Shown piece by piece: positions 35,075 through 46,827 of a stretch of 64,000 nt of DNA. The notes beneath the pieces were generated by a model that had not been told where the DNA came from, did not search any database, and was given only the letters and a program-made list of their open reading frames with translations. The stretch comes from Clonostachys chloroleuca (taxonomy: Eukaryota > Ascomycota > Sordariomycetes > Hypocreales > Bionectriaceae). Numbering within the stretch: position 1 is the stretch's first letter; each line of letters starts with the position of its first letter. Both the position numbers and the translations under genes were made by a program. Location: NCBI GenBank assembly GCA_037952775.1, contig JBANAY010000003.1, forward strand, positions 9,610,001 through 9,674,000. Reading direction: 5' to 3'.

Positions 35075-36778
35075 GTTATTTCCCAAGTCCCTTGTTACAT
35101 AGGGACTGCTGGGGATCGTTCACAATGTTGGTGATAGAAACTTTCACCGATCATTCTCGTAAATCTTCAAGAAGTGAGGCTGCCTTTTTGAATGTCTAAT
35201 TTTGGAACACGCTCGTGCACAAGGACTTTCGCCCCTGTAAGATACATTATGGCTTTCTGCCCATAGGCTAGCGGAGCGGTTGCTGACCCTTGCTAGCACA
35301 TCCTTCGCTTCAGAGGCCAGGATAGTTGTGGCATTGCAACCTGGTGACATAATAGTTCTCACCGTGGCTTGCAAGGATTCGGTGTGTGAACCTGTAAGGG
35401 CTAGTCAGGGTTAATCATAGCCTATTGTGTCACATCGCGGGCTCTCAGGCGACCAAATGGCAGGGTTGATTCCTTTGCCCGGCCTCGTCTTACCGCTCGC
35501 TTGTCAGAGAGAAGAGAATAGGAATTGACATGTCATTCCAGGCTAACCTTTGTAAAAGCTCCAAGTCAATGTGCAATGTTTTTGTGCCCAATGTTGTGGA
35601 CATTGCCCTTGCTTATCCCATTGGTCCTGCTTCTCCCTAGAAGAAAAAGAAGTCAACACATGTTCGGTGGATCATTGAAGACGGAACCACTCAAGGGTCG
35701 AATTTTTACCTTGCTACCAAAAAGTGTTGTTCATGTTTGAAGCTGGGGCGGCCCCTGGTGTTGCATCGTCGCGCTGCGGCTCTTTATTTCTAGTAGCTTT
35801 ACCAAGAACCCATGTTACTAGCGTTTTTCCCGAGGATGTGGTGTCTCCGAAAGAATTACCACCAGGGTGGTAACCGGTCCCGTTATTTCATTCAACAGTT
35901 CGAGATGAAAATTTACATTAGCTAGCATGGGCTTGAGCATGTGATTGCTCAGTAAAATTAGGGGCATGTTCCAGTTATTCGTTCGGTAACAGATGGGTTG
36001 CTGCCATTCACTAGGTAGCATTTTGAACGGCTTGGTCAATGCCGGCGCCCTGCTTACTGGCTGGGTTTACTGAGCAGATGAATGTAATTCCTGAGAGGAG
36101 AGGAATAATATGCTGACGACCTCTTTGTGAAGAATATCATCTTCCCTCCTACTAGCCAACCATTCCTGTTCGATAACTTGCATTATTGTACGTTAAACAG
36201 TAAATAGCGACAAGCCGCCCGGATTCGGCTCTAGCTTAACCAGGCTATGGGCTTGCAATGGTTGTCCATAGTCGAGAAACTTCAGTAAGTTCAGAGGCAG
36301 TCTTGTAACTAGTCTAAATAGACATGTTGAAATATGTGACCACGAATTGTGTGAAATAGGAAGAACATACTACCTAGCATCTCTAGCAGAATATCCTATG
36401 TCGGCAAAATTTGGCACGCGAGTTTCACACTCGCGTGAGTAGCGTAGAATTCAGTGGACATCCTGGGCCCCAAGATGACCTTTGAGAGATTTTAACAATA
36501 CCATGAGAGCGAATAAAGTGTCCACGATAGCGGTTGGTGGATCACGAAGAGCTCGAGGCTTAGTTGCTGGGCGGAAATCCGGAACACTTCCGAGTGCCAT
36601 TAAATCATAAACTAATTCTGGAAACGTCCCGCCGGCGCAAGCTTCGGACCTCGCTTCAATCTATTTATTCCTAAAAACGCTATAGATCTTCCTGTTAATA
36701 CCTGGCCTTTTGGCAAATCGTCATGAGCAGCGTAGAATTCGGAAACCAAAAGAGTTCTGCCAACCAGCACATGGAGGA
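35075..36778. other. 1.7 kb without a recognised gene
   Basis: Upstream of the receptor (-) and the broken MFS gene (+). Only short frames (60-76 codons) without motifs. Nothing supported. Confidence 0.4.
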
Positions 36779-36829
36779 TCAAGACACAACGAGCCAGAGG
36801 CCAATCTCCTAGTCAAGATGAGAATCGGG

Positions 36830-38601
36830 ATCCCAGGACACCTGTGGGCGTTTTTGCAACCAGAGCTCTGTAGACGAACCGTGCACGGGAACAATCATCA
36901 GGTGGAAACAAGGCGACCCTGAGAATCCTTACAACTTCTCAAAGGTACGTGGCGCATGCTGTATCAAATTACTGCATTCAAGCTGACCCTATCACATATA
37001 AAAGACGAAAAAGTCAGCGATTTTGGTCTCAGCCATGTGCCTTCTTGTCAACAGTACCATGGGCAGCTCGCTTCTGAGTAACTCTATTCCTTACATTGTC
37101 CACGAATGGAATGTTACATCTCAGGAGCAGGCTACCCTGCCTATCTCAGTCTATCTGATCGGATACGTGTTTGGGCCAATCATCTGTGAGTTACCGTTTA
37201 CGCACCTCTATCTTACTCTACCTTGTTTTCCGCTACTTGTAGTAGGGGGACCATTGAGCGAACACATAGGGCGTCGTAACATTACTATAACAACTTTTGC
37301 CCTTTTCTTGATATAGACTATGGCCGCTCCCCTGCCTCCTAAATGGCCCTCATTCCTCGTACATCGTTTCCTCGCTGGTGCAGTTGGTGGTGCTCCGATT
37401 GCTGTCACCGTAGGTATCATGTGTGATACCTACAATGGTCCAAGAGAACGGGGAACTTCAATGGCTCTGTTCATGCTGGTAAGAACATCATGACTTCGGT
37501 TAATATGTAACCATTACTAAGACGTAAATCTTTGACAGCCAAATCTCTTTGGGCCTTTGCTTGCCCCTGTGATCTCAGGGTCCTGTTCCACGACAATCGG
37601 CTGGCGATGGTAGGTAAAGATATTCCTTTCAAGCCCTCAACTCTACTACTAGTATTACATTCTTTTAGTGGCTGGCGATCCAGGTGAGACACAGAAGTTG
37701 ACAAACTACCCACAGGACATCCTGGATCGCTCTTATCTATGGGGGCGCTTGCGTACCAGCAATTCTTTGGATCCCAGAGACTTTTGGATCTGCTCTTCTG
37801 ACTCGGCGAGCCGAAAGAATTCTTAAGGCCGATCCCACAGCCCAAATATTTTCAGTGGCAGAGCTAGAGCCTCGCGATTTAAACCAGCTTTTTACCCGCG
37901 TCCTCACGAGACCAATCAATACGCTTGTTTCGGAGCTCATCGTATCCAGCACGTGCGCATATTTGGCATTGTGCTATGCTATATTCTACATGACTTTTCA
38001 GGCCTTTCCGTTTATATTTCGAGATTTGTATGGACTGAGCCCGGGAGTAACTGGCCTATGCTTCTTGCCAGTTGGAGCTGGGTGTATAATGGCGCTACCA
38101 ATGGCCTTTTCATGGGATGGCTACTTCTCCGAAGGTTAGAGGGGACCCATGGACAAAAAAACAAGAGAATTACCGCCTTCCTCTTGCCATTGCTGGCGGG
38201 CCGATGTTTTTCATTCATTGTTCTAGTTCGGGTAGAGCGCTCGCAGAGATATATCCTTTGTCGTGCCGATGCCCGCCGGCATTCCGTTTGGGTGTGGCTT
38301 CACGCTCATCTTCATAGCAATGCTCAACTATCTCACCAACGCCCACGAGAGTTACTCTGCCAGCGCCAACGAGGCCTCTAGTGGCTCAAGATCTATTCTT
38401 GCCGTTGTCCTTCCACTTGCTACCTTGCCAATGTTCGAGAGGCTGGGCATCGCGGGCGCCTGTAGTCTCTTGGGCGGCTTGAGTGGTATCATGTGTCTCA
38501 CCCCATTCGTCTTCATCTGGAAAGGTGAGCGTATTAGAGCAAGGTCTAAATTTTGCATTGCTCTGAAGATGCAGAAATCTGGGATGGGGGAGAGGTCTTA
38601 G
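36830..38601 (+). pseudogene. broken MFS drug:H+ antiporter (DHA1 type)
   Basis: Recognisable exons run through GDPENPYNFSK (36920-36945), NSTMGSSLLSNSIPYIVHEW, GGPLSEHIGRRN (the GxLaDrxGRR loop), FLVHRFLAGAVGGAPIAVTV, WIALIYGGACVPAILWIPET and FIFRDLYGLSPGVTGLCFLP to FGCGFTLIFIAMLNYLTNAH near the end. This is the order of a 12-helix polyamine/multidrug MFS antiporter. Introns are seen near 36945-37005, 37192-37242, 37480-37540 and 37616-37717. It is broken by a TAG at 37314-37316, frameshifts near 38120 and 38212, and TAGs at 38224-38226 and 38233-38235. At least the last two stand where tryptophan is expected. The 5' limit is approximate. Confidence 0.85.
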
Positions 38602-39066
38602 GCAATTGAGTCATCAGGCTCATAAGATTCTAATGAAGAAGCAGTCCTTTGCCATTGGATTATTAGTTAACGGTTGAGGATGCTGGGTTGGTAAATTTCT
38701 GGACTAAAGGCGAACACTTATATCAAAGTGTAGAGTATAGAGTAGACAAATTAGATTTAGAGGGTACCATAGATACTCGTGGGTCAATAGCTATGATTGT
38801 AAGCATATCCTCCGCGAACAAGTCTTACATACAGGGGGAGGGAGCGGTGTGCATTAACCCTCACAACGAGAAGTAAGCGGGATTGGACTGTGTCTATATT
38901 TATTTCCGTTCAAAAATTCACGCAACTGTGCATTCGGACTCAAAGATAAAACCTAGGTGTCTTTTTTATATAAATGTCGGTGATTCCTTCTGATTTCCAC
39001 TCTCGACAACCACCCACTTAACGCTGAACAGCTAACTTATCAAGACTCAAAACATTAAATAATCAG
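38602..39066. other. intergenic; promoter of the 2OG oxygenase gene
   Basis: AT-rich, no gene. TTTTTTATATAAA near 38962-38974 could serve as a TATA element about 100 bp before the ATG at 39067. Confidence 0.45.
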
Positions 39067-40801
39067 ATGGCCGACTCAAGTGACCGAGGCGACAAGCCGG
39101 TCGCCAGACTCCTTTTTAAGCCTCGCCAAAAGGCCAAGCCAGTAGAGCCAGCAAATGAAGCTACTGAAGATACCGCTCCCCAGTCCGAACAACCGTCTCC
39201 AGAGAAACCCCCTCTTGATCAACTTAGGGCTTTCCTGGCGAACCAAAACCACATGTTTACTTGCGGCGGATCTATCCCAATTGTTGAAAGACCAGAACCT
39301 ACTAAACCACAGAGGGCCCCCACCCGGGATCGGCTGGGCAATCGGCTTACTACCGATGAGCCTAGAACTTCTGACCCTATCACCATTCGCTGGGACGTTG
39401 CTGATATGAAGGGAGGAACGGGGCAGCGCGGTAATCCATGCGACAAGATCACACTCCCGCTTGCTCCAGGATCTGAGAATGACATTCAGCGGCTCTTGGA
39501 TGGCACCCAGCCAGCCACCTTTGGTCGTGGACGCGAGGATGTCTATGACGAGACATATCGCAAGGCTCTTAAAATGGACACGACCACATTCTGTTCGACA
39601 TTTGACCCTTATTCACTTGGTATTGTTGACACAATTGCTCAAGTTCTTCTACCGAGTATTGTTGATTCATCCACACACCGATCTGTACGAGCTGAGCTTT
39701 ATAAACTTAATGTATGTCGGCATCTTAATTATAGCGGCGAGAAATTGCTTGTTGAACATGGCTAACAAGGCCTCTAGCTCTATACCAGCCCATCAGGAAA
39801 ATTCAAGAAACACGTCGACACGCCACGATCTCCATCACAGTTTGGATCCCTAGTGGTTTGCCTGCCTCTTGAGCACGAAGGTGGCCAGCTCAAGGTTCGT
39901 CACGAGGGCAGGGAGATTACGTACGACTGGGGTACTAGCTCTACGAAACCCGACTTTGCGACTATTCGTTGGGCGGCGTTCTACAGCGACTGCGAACATG
40001 AAATTCTCGAGGTCACAAGTGGTCACCGCCTCACCTTGACATATAATCTGTACGCAATGCGTGGTACAGGACGCTTAACTGGCGTGTCTCAGACACTTGA
40101 TATTGCACATCTCCCACTGTACCAAGCTGTGTCAAATACCCTGAGCAAAGACCCTTTTGACGGAAAAGGTGAGTTTCTCCTATGGGCACGAGATAAGTCA
40201 AAGAAATGGGTAGACGGTTGCCAATACTGACTCCCATGATAGGCGGCACATTGGGGTTCTGGTGCTCGCACGCGTACGCATTCAACGACCCGATCGAGAC
40301 GCCGCTCCCGGATACCCTTAAGGGTGTTGACGCAGTAATCTGGGAAGTATTTCAGAAACTAAATCTTAACCCCACTGTATCAGCCGTCATTGAACTGGAA
40401 GACGAGTGGCATTGGCTCGAGAATTGGGCAGATCTTGAGCCCTATAAATCCGACGTTGAAGCTCATAAACTTTGGGAGTTAGCGGTTCCAACGAAACAAG
40501 TGGCTGGCAAGGAATTCGGTGTCTTCATCGAACAGTATTACCAGGAATTGCCGGAAAGTCTACGTCTGAACGAAATATTCACGTCGTGGGGCCGTTACTT
40601 GGACGAGAAGACACAATGGCTGACGACGCCAGCACCTAAGTCAGAGCTACAGATTGCATATGCGGCGGTAAGCAGTGTTCCATTTTGAAGAACCACGAGC
40701 GAGGCTAACAAGAGGGGCAGTACGGGAATCAAGCCAGCGCCGAAACCATCTATTCTTATTGTGCTATTCTCGTGGACTTTCCCGCAAAGTGGGGGGCTTA
40801 G
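39067..40801 (+). CDS. 2-oxoglutarate/Fe(II)-dependent oxygenase, P4H-like
   Basis: 513 residues from join(39067..39711, 39778..40168, 40243..40667, 40721..40801). The first 90 residues are charged and probably disordered. The catalytic jelly roll is at about 200-310. Iron ligands are His227 and Asp229 in KFKKHVDTPR and His289 in YSDCEHEILEV; Arg299 in GHRLTLTYNL is placed to bind 2-oxoglutarate. This is the prolyl-4-hydroxylase-type 2OG-Fe(II) superfamily fold, with a fungal C-terminal half of unknown role (GFWCSHAYAF, LEDEWHWLENWADLEPY). It should hydroxylate a protein or small molecule, releasing CO2 and succinate; the substrate is unknown. The last exon of 26 codons is predicted only from splice signals. 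Confidence 0.8.
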
Positions 40802-41472
40802 GGCAACGACGAGTGGGAATCTAGACTGCTCTATCCTTTAGTATGAAATGAAAAGTTGAAGTAGTTTTCATATGATCAGATATAAGCAGGTCTTTGCGGT
40901 TTCTGATTCTATTTCTTTCTCAACAGCTCTGTTGGGTGATGCGTCGTTTTTGTCACTATCCGTGACTGCATTTGCTTTTCAACAACAAGGTCCCACACAT
41001 CAGCCCATTAAAATACTCGCCAGCATGCATACTAGTCCCAATTGTCATATGTGCTCCCTCGGGCAGTGATGAAACTAGTGATAGACCCGGGGAGCTCCAT
41101 TTCGCCGAGTAGTTGCGGCTCCGTCGCGGTTCCGCTCGATGAAACGAAATCCTGAAGAATATAGGAAGGTAAAACTGCCATTCAAGTGCCCGCGTGATGC
41201 GGGTCCGCAAATAAAACACCTTCTCCAGGAGATCAAGGACGGGCTTAGGGACGTGGGAGAGAATAGGAAGATATGCGCTTTGACAATGGAGATTCTAGAA
41301 GTTGGGGTAAAGTCATTTTCCTATATTATACTGTCATTTACCCAATATACTTATTATTCATGTGCTGCTTTTGTTTTCAAGGTCGAAAGACTTTTTTGAG
41401 AACATACACATAACAGCCACTTGAAACATACAATTCGCAGTCAACCTGTTGCGTACTCTTCTTTAATTCAAT
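40802..41472. other. intergenic
   Basis: 3' flank of the oxygenase gene and promoter of the DJ-1-like gene. No further gene seen. Confidence 0.45.
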
Positions 41473-42162
41473 ATGACTCAAACACCTAAGAAATATGGAA
41501 TGGTCCTTTATGAAGGCTTTCAGTTGCTTGATGTAGCAGGCCCTCTTGACGTCCTAAATCTCCTTTCAACTCATGTTGACGGCATCTCACTGTCTCTTGT
41601 TGCCGAGACTTTACAGCCTCAAGCAACTTCTCCTAAATGTTTCCCAGAAAACATGGGAATGAAGCCATTTGCGACTTCTCAGGTTCTCATACCTGATCAA
41701 ACCTTTGAGACCGCTCCGCAGTTTGACGTACTTATTATTCCGGGTGGGATGGGCTGCTTTGACCCAAATGACGCCGGCAAGCCCAACCTAACGATTCTCA
41801 ACCCAGTGATTCAGTTCATTCTCGGGCAATACCCTAAGCTCCAGTATCTGCTTACTGTCTGCACTGGCTCTGGAATCACCTCTTTGACTGGTTTACTGGA
41901 TGGCAAGAAGGCAACTGGGTACAAGGGAGCCTGGAAGGTTATTCCGCCATGGCGCCCCCAAGTTACTTGGGTGCCGAGCGCTCGATGGGTCGTGGATGGG
42001 AACATTTGGACTTCTTCTGGAGTATCCTCGGGCATTGATCTTGTGTTTGCTTTTGTTGAAGCTATTTACAGTGGCAAAATTGCTCAGGACATTGCCGTAT
42101 GGATGGAATATAATCGGCATCTCGACCCAAATGTTGATCCTTTTGGTATTCAGGAAAGCTAG
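41473..42162 (+). CDS. DJ-1/PfpI (ThiJ-like) family protein
   Basis: 229 residues, one exon, start MTQTPKKYGMVLYEGFQLLD. The flavodoxin-like glutamine-amidotransferase fold shows FDVLIIPGGMGCFDP (about 84-98). The nucleophile elbow is LLTVCTGSGITSLTGLLDG with Cys130; then YKGAW and WTSSGVSSGIDLVFAFVE follow. Members include isonitrile hydratases, glyoxalase III-like and deglycase-like proteins and stress proteins. This fungal branch (VCTGS, ATGYKGAW) is uncharacterised as far as I know. It is convergent with the lyase-hydratase fusion, and its promoter lacks the CGGWCCG motif, so membership in that gene set is uncertain. Confidence 0.88.
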   Translation: MTQTPKKYGMVLYEGFQLLDVAGPLDVLNLLSTHVDGISLSLVAETLQPQATSPKCFPENMGMKPFATSQVLIPDQTFETAPQFDVLIIPGGMGCFDPNDAGKPNLTILNPVIQFILGQYPKLQYLLTVCTGSGITSLTGLLDGKKATGYKGAWKVIPPWRPQVTWVPSARWVVDGNIWTSSGVSSGIDLVFAFVEAIYSGKIAQDIAVWMEYNRHLDPNVDPFGIQES

Positions 42163-42581
42163 GAGTTGAACACTCATACACACTATTTTAGCACAAACCT
42201 CGGTTGCTATTTCTTAATAGAATCATATTTTGTGCAGGTAACGGGGAAGATTGCATCATTTATTTCGACGGCCATGGAACTCTATATCTAAGAGCACGGA
42301 AGTATGAGGACCGGATTGAGTTTGTTCAATGCTTGCAGAGGGATAGTCAAGCCTAATTGATAGCTTGCAAGAGCATGAATAAGCTTAAGTGCTTTCGAAA
42401 ATTGATACTTACACGAGCACACATGTATAGAATGCTGACCTTTACATGTAGCAATATTTATTTTGTCCAGATGTTAGGCCTGGCATCTTCAAGCCGTCTT
42501 CTCCTGCTAGTCAAGCTACCCGAGCCTCCGACTCCGTCGGTCCTCTTAAAATACAATGTCCTAAAAAAAATTCAGCTCCAT
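42163..42581. other. intergenic between convergent genes
   Basis: 3' flanks of the DJ-1-like gene (+) and the lyase-hydratase gene (-). No gene seen. Confidence 0.45.
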
Positions 42582-44550
42582 CTATAGCTTGCTTTGAGCT
42601 TTACCACGTTGATACAAGTCCCAGTCTACCTTTCGTCCAGCCTGAAATTCTTTCACTCCATAAGACCCTGCGCTATTAGGCTTCATCATTTGCTCAAATA
42701 TGTGCTTGATGACCGTCTCCTGAGTCTCTTGTCCCCCATGACTCCAGCTCACACGAACCAGCTCCTTGCACATCTTCAAAGCATCCGACGAAACAAATCT
42801 CAGTTCTGTGACAAGCTTGTCCAGGTCTGACTGTAACTGAGCTACGTCGCTTGCAACGGTCTTGATGATACCCCTGGTCTCTAGCTCCTTGGCGGGAATG
42901 CGTCGAGCAGACAGCATGGCCTCCCTAGCAAACGGCACGCCGAATTCTCGAACCACATACTTGGAAATGGTCGCGGGACTGAGTCCCAGCCTTGCCTCGC
43001 TCAACATGACACTGGAATCCTTTGTGGCAAGGCGCAGGTCACATGCAAATGCTAGCCCTACGCCCCCGCCGAAAGCAGGACCATTTAGACAGGCTATAGT
43101 AACTTTGGGGGACTGGTCAATCGTCTCGAAAAGACGGTGAAGTCTTTCGTACTGCTCGTTGGCCGAGGTTTCGTCAGTGCCGACCGGGGTGGTGCTTTTG
43201 CCGAGATCCATGCCAGTGCAAAAGAATTTACCACTCCCGATAATAGCAATTCGACTGATTGTCGGGTCATTGGCCGATGAAGAGAAGATTGAGACTAGGT
43301 CCTCAATCATGTTCGTGGTCAATGCATTGCCATTTCTAGGACGATCCATGGTGATTCTGAGACTGGCACCAGATCGATGTGTTATCAAACCTTCAGACTT
43401 TGATGCCTCTTTCCACTCCAAGTCGATCGCACGATTGTTGGTGCCATGACCGGGTGGTGAAGCTTCGGCCTTTTGACTCTTGGCTGATATAGCGGCCGAA
43501 GCACGGCTTGCTGAAGGAATCCCCAGTTTACTGCTTATCCATCGCCCTGTTGCGACCAGTTTTTGCAAGTCAACATCAGTCACGACGTGGGCACGATTAA
43601 ACATGTAGACCAAGTCTTCGGTCGCAACGTTCCCCGTAGCTCCTGGCGCAAAGGGACATCCCCCGAGGCCAGCGACACTGCTATCGAATACTCGGATACC
43701 GCATTGATATGCTTCCCAAACGTTTGCAAGCGCTTGGCCGTAGGTGTCGTGGAAATGACCGGCCAACTGACGGAGGGGGACGCCATTCTTGTCGAGGGTC
43801 TGGATCAGCTTGCGAACATCGAATGGTGATCCAACTCCGAGTGTGTCGCCAAGACTGACTTGGTAACAGCCCATGCTCAACAGCTCCTTCGCAACTCTCA
43901 AAACGGCAGATTCCGGAGTCGGTCCGTCGAAAGGATCGGCGAATATGCAGGAAACGTACCTTTTGCATATGATTAGCATGTCTGAAATTTGAACTGCGTG
44001 AATAAGATACCTACCCTCTGACGATCATGCCGAGTTTCTTGGCTTCTGATGTGACCTCTCGGGCTCTTGCGATCCCTTGGTCTACGGTGCAGTTGATGTT
44101 GGCTCTGCTGAAACCTTCGGAAGCGCTGAGAAAGACTGCCACCTCGGAGGCACCATAGCCATGCGCAATCTTAACACCTTTGATATTTGGGACCAAGACT
44201 GGTAGCCGAACGGAATGGGCCTGGGCCAGTTGCTTGATGGTTTTGCTTCGAAGGACCTCATGGCAGTCTCTCAGCTGTGGGACAGCTTTGGGGGAGACCA
44301 CAGACGTGACTTCTATGGTCCGCAGACCAGAGTCGTAGAGCCTTCGTATGAGCTCGGTTTTTACCTCTGTAGGCACTTGATTTTTGATGTTTTGCAGCCC
44401 GTCGCGAGGGCCAACTTCGACGATGGTTACTTTCGGGTCCATTTGAATAGTGGGCAACAAGCGCAATGCATCTAGAGAGGGACAATTTCTTTGGTAATTG
44501 CCGAAGCACGTAATTTGTTGGAATTGCTGTTGGGATTGCCAATCTACCAT
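42582..44550 (-). CDS. fused HMG-CoA lyase / enoyl-CoA hydratase with C-terminal SKL
   Basis: 637 residues from complement(join(42582..43959, 44015..44550)). The N-terminal TIM-barrel domain (about 38-325) is HMG-CoA lyase: GPRDGLQ (47-53), metal ligands His247/His249 in GHFHDTYGQ, and catalytic-loop Cys280 in GLGGCPFAPGATGNVATED. After a Ser/Ala-rich linker (330-370) comes a crotonase domain (about 370-620): oxyanion FCTGMD (425-430), NGPAFGGGVGLAFACDLRLA (471-490) and Glu500 in SEARLGLSPAT, a pattern like bacterial 3-methylglutaconyl-CoA hydratase (LiuC). The two domains would perform successive steps, hydration to HMG-CoA and cleavage to acetyl-CoA plus acetoacetate. The chain ends SKL, a canonical type 1 peroxisomal signal. 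Domains and SKL are seen; substrate and localisation are inferred. Confidence 0.92.
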
Positions 44551-44808
44551 TGATGTCTGCTCTTCACATTGCCCCAAATGAGGCAGTTTTGTACGCGGAC
44601 CGAGGTGGATCTTGACGGACCGATGCCGAACCTCCGCGATTCACGGCCAGCAACCGTCCAACCAAATTGCCGGTAACTGCTGGGCCCGAGGTCAATGCAG
44701 ACAGATCTCTGATATTTCCATACCACCCACTTTGTTTACAAGAGTTTCACTGGAACACCAACCTCCCTTTACCCACGCGTCACTTGCTGTACCTCTCCTG
44801 CAAACACC
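44551..44808. promoter_or_regulatory. bidirectional promoter with two CGGACCG sites
   Basis: 258 bp between divergent starts of the lyase-hydratase and carboxyltransferase genes. CGGACCG occurs at 44596-44602 and 44616-44622, exactly 20 bp apart (about two helical turns). The second reads CGGACCGATGCCG, nearly identical to a site upstream of the biotin carboxylase gene (47222-47234). CGG/CCG triplets are the usual half-sites of Zn2Cys6 regulators. Confidence 0.65.
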
Positions 44809-46827
44809 ATGTCGAACTCTTTCCCAGTCCAACAAGCGAAATTGGATCTTCGTGAAACTGAGTTCCAAGAGAACAAAAACAATTGGGAGCCGGTTCTAGA
44901 CAAATTAGACAAGGCCCTCAAAACTGTTAGTGACGAAGGCAATCAAAGCTCGATTGAGCGGCACCAGGGCAGGGGCCAACTTCTTCGTTAGTAATCTGGG
45001 ATCCTTTGTCGACGCCGGGGGCAAGACAAGGTTGAGTCAGAGAGAAACTAACTGCTCGTCCAAATAGCCCGCGATCGGATCTCCCTACTCTTAGACGACG
45101 ATTCGCCTTTCCTGGAGCTGTGTGCTTTTGCCGGGTTCGGAAATGTTGACTCCACGCCTTGCGCCAACCTGATCGCTGGGGTAGGCAGTGTGAGGTATGT
45201 ATCAGGGTCTGGGGTTCCCAAGAACATCTGCTTTGTGACTGACAGGCTATAGCGGGCAACGGTGCTTGATCATGTCCCACATACCGACACAAAAGGGTGG
45301 AGCGTGGAATGAGATGACAGGTGAGGCAGCAACATTGCCAAATAGCTAGGATTGCGCACTAAACCGCTGGACCAGTTCTCAAAGTAAACCGCATACTTGA
45401 GATCGCATCCGATAACGATCTGCCTTTGATATCCCTGGTTCAATCCGTAAGCTTGTCTCCCAGCGTCCACAATCCCAATTGACCAAAAATGGTGCTCATC
45501 TTTCATCTAGGCAGGTGTATTCCTTCCACAGCAGTTCCGCGTCTTCCACAAAGGCGGTCAGCTTTTTCATGACCTTGCTGTACGAACGTTGAATGGTAAA
45601 CCATCATGTGCTGTTGTATTCGGGTCCTCGACAGCTGGAGGAGCGTACCATCCTGCGCTGTCCGATTATACCATTTTTGTAGAGAACCAAGCTCAGGCCT
45701 TTCTCGGAGGCCCGCCATTGGTGAAGATGGCCACCGGAGAAGTGGTCAATGCCGAAGAGTTGGGTGGTGCACACGTGCATGCCACACTCACTGGCCTTGC
45801 TGACCAGATAGCAACTGACGAGTAGGTGTCGTTCTCTGAGAGCCTTCTGTGCTAAGCTGACCGAGACTTGCAGGTTTGACGCTATCCAGAAGGCACGGGA
45901 GTGGGCAAGCACTCTCAAGCCTCGACCCGGCCCGCTTCGCCTCAAAGACCCCTTGCCGCCGCGATATCCCATTGACGATGTCCTTTCTCTGGTCAACCCC
46001 GACATAAGAAAGCCTTTTGACATGAAGGAAGTCGTTCTTCGTCTTGTAGACGAGTCAAGGCTGTCCATTTTCAAGCCTAAATATGGCATTAATATGCTTA
46101 CTGCTGGGCTCACATTATGGGTTTGTAAAACACTTCAACCACAAAACTCAATGGCAAAAGTGCTCATTTCTCAACAGGGATTCGTGTCGGGATTGTGGCA
46201 AATCAGATTTCAATCATCAATGCCAATGAAGCGACCAAAGCAGCACAATTCATTCGTCTGTGCAATCAAGAGTTCGTTATTGGCAATTGTCTTCTACCCT
46301 GCTCTACTTCTAACATGTATTCGTGTAGGCAAACCCCCATCATCTTCCTGCACAATGTGACGGGCTTCATGGTCGGTACCAAAGCCGAACACTCGAGCAT
46401 CATCAAGTTTGGCGCACAGCTCGTCTCGGCTGTATCTTGCTCACAGGTCCCTCACATTTCCATAATTCTCGGTGCTTCCTACGGTGCTGGCAACTACGCC
46501 ATGTGCGGGAGGTCATACAAACCTCGATTTCTGTTCACCTGGCCAATTGGGAAGTGCGGCGTGATGGGACCTGATCAGCTCGCCGGTGTCATGGAACAGA
46601 TTGAGCGAGGCAAATCTTTGAATGATGTGCAGACAAACGAGAAAGTGAACGCTTTCAAAATCCAGGCGCGGAAAGATTCCGAAAGCTATGCGACAAGCGG
46701 TATGCTCATTGATGACGGCATCATCGACCCTCGTGATACTCGTGATATCTTGGGTATGTGTCTGGAGATTGTCGGCCCGATAAATGATTCTCGTGCGCAT
46801 GGGAGCCGGTTTTTGGCACGAATCTGA
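44809..46827 (+). CDS. 3-methylcrotonyl-CoA carboxylase-like beta (carboxyltransferase) subunit
   Basis: About 532 residues from join(44809..44986, 45068..45194, 45253..45320, 45376..45446, 45511..45821, 45874..46124, 46178..46271, 46329..46827). Both carboxyltransferase halves are present: RGQLLPRDRISLLLDDDSPF, SGQRCLIMSHIPTQKGGAW, FGSSTAGGAYHPALSDYTI; then FLHNVTGFMVG, SYGAGNYAMCGR and PRFLFTWP. It would transfer CO2 from carboxybiotin on the alpha subunit to a branched enoyl-CoA. The N-terminus (MSNSFPVQQAKLDLRET) does not look like a mitochondrial presequence, and the C-terminus is ARI. Exon 6 is odd: MLTAGLTLWV reads where other members have TxxAxIxGxxVG. One missing T near 46109 would explain this; I keep the frame with donor GTAAAA at 46125. 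The last intron is 57 nt and has no stop. Confidence 0.85.
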
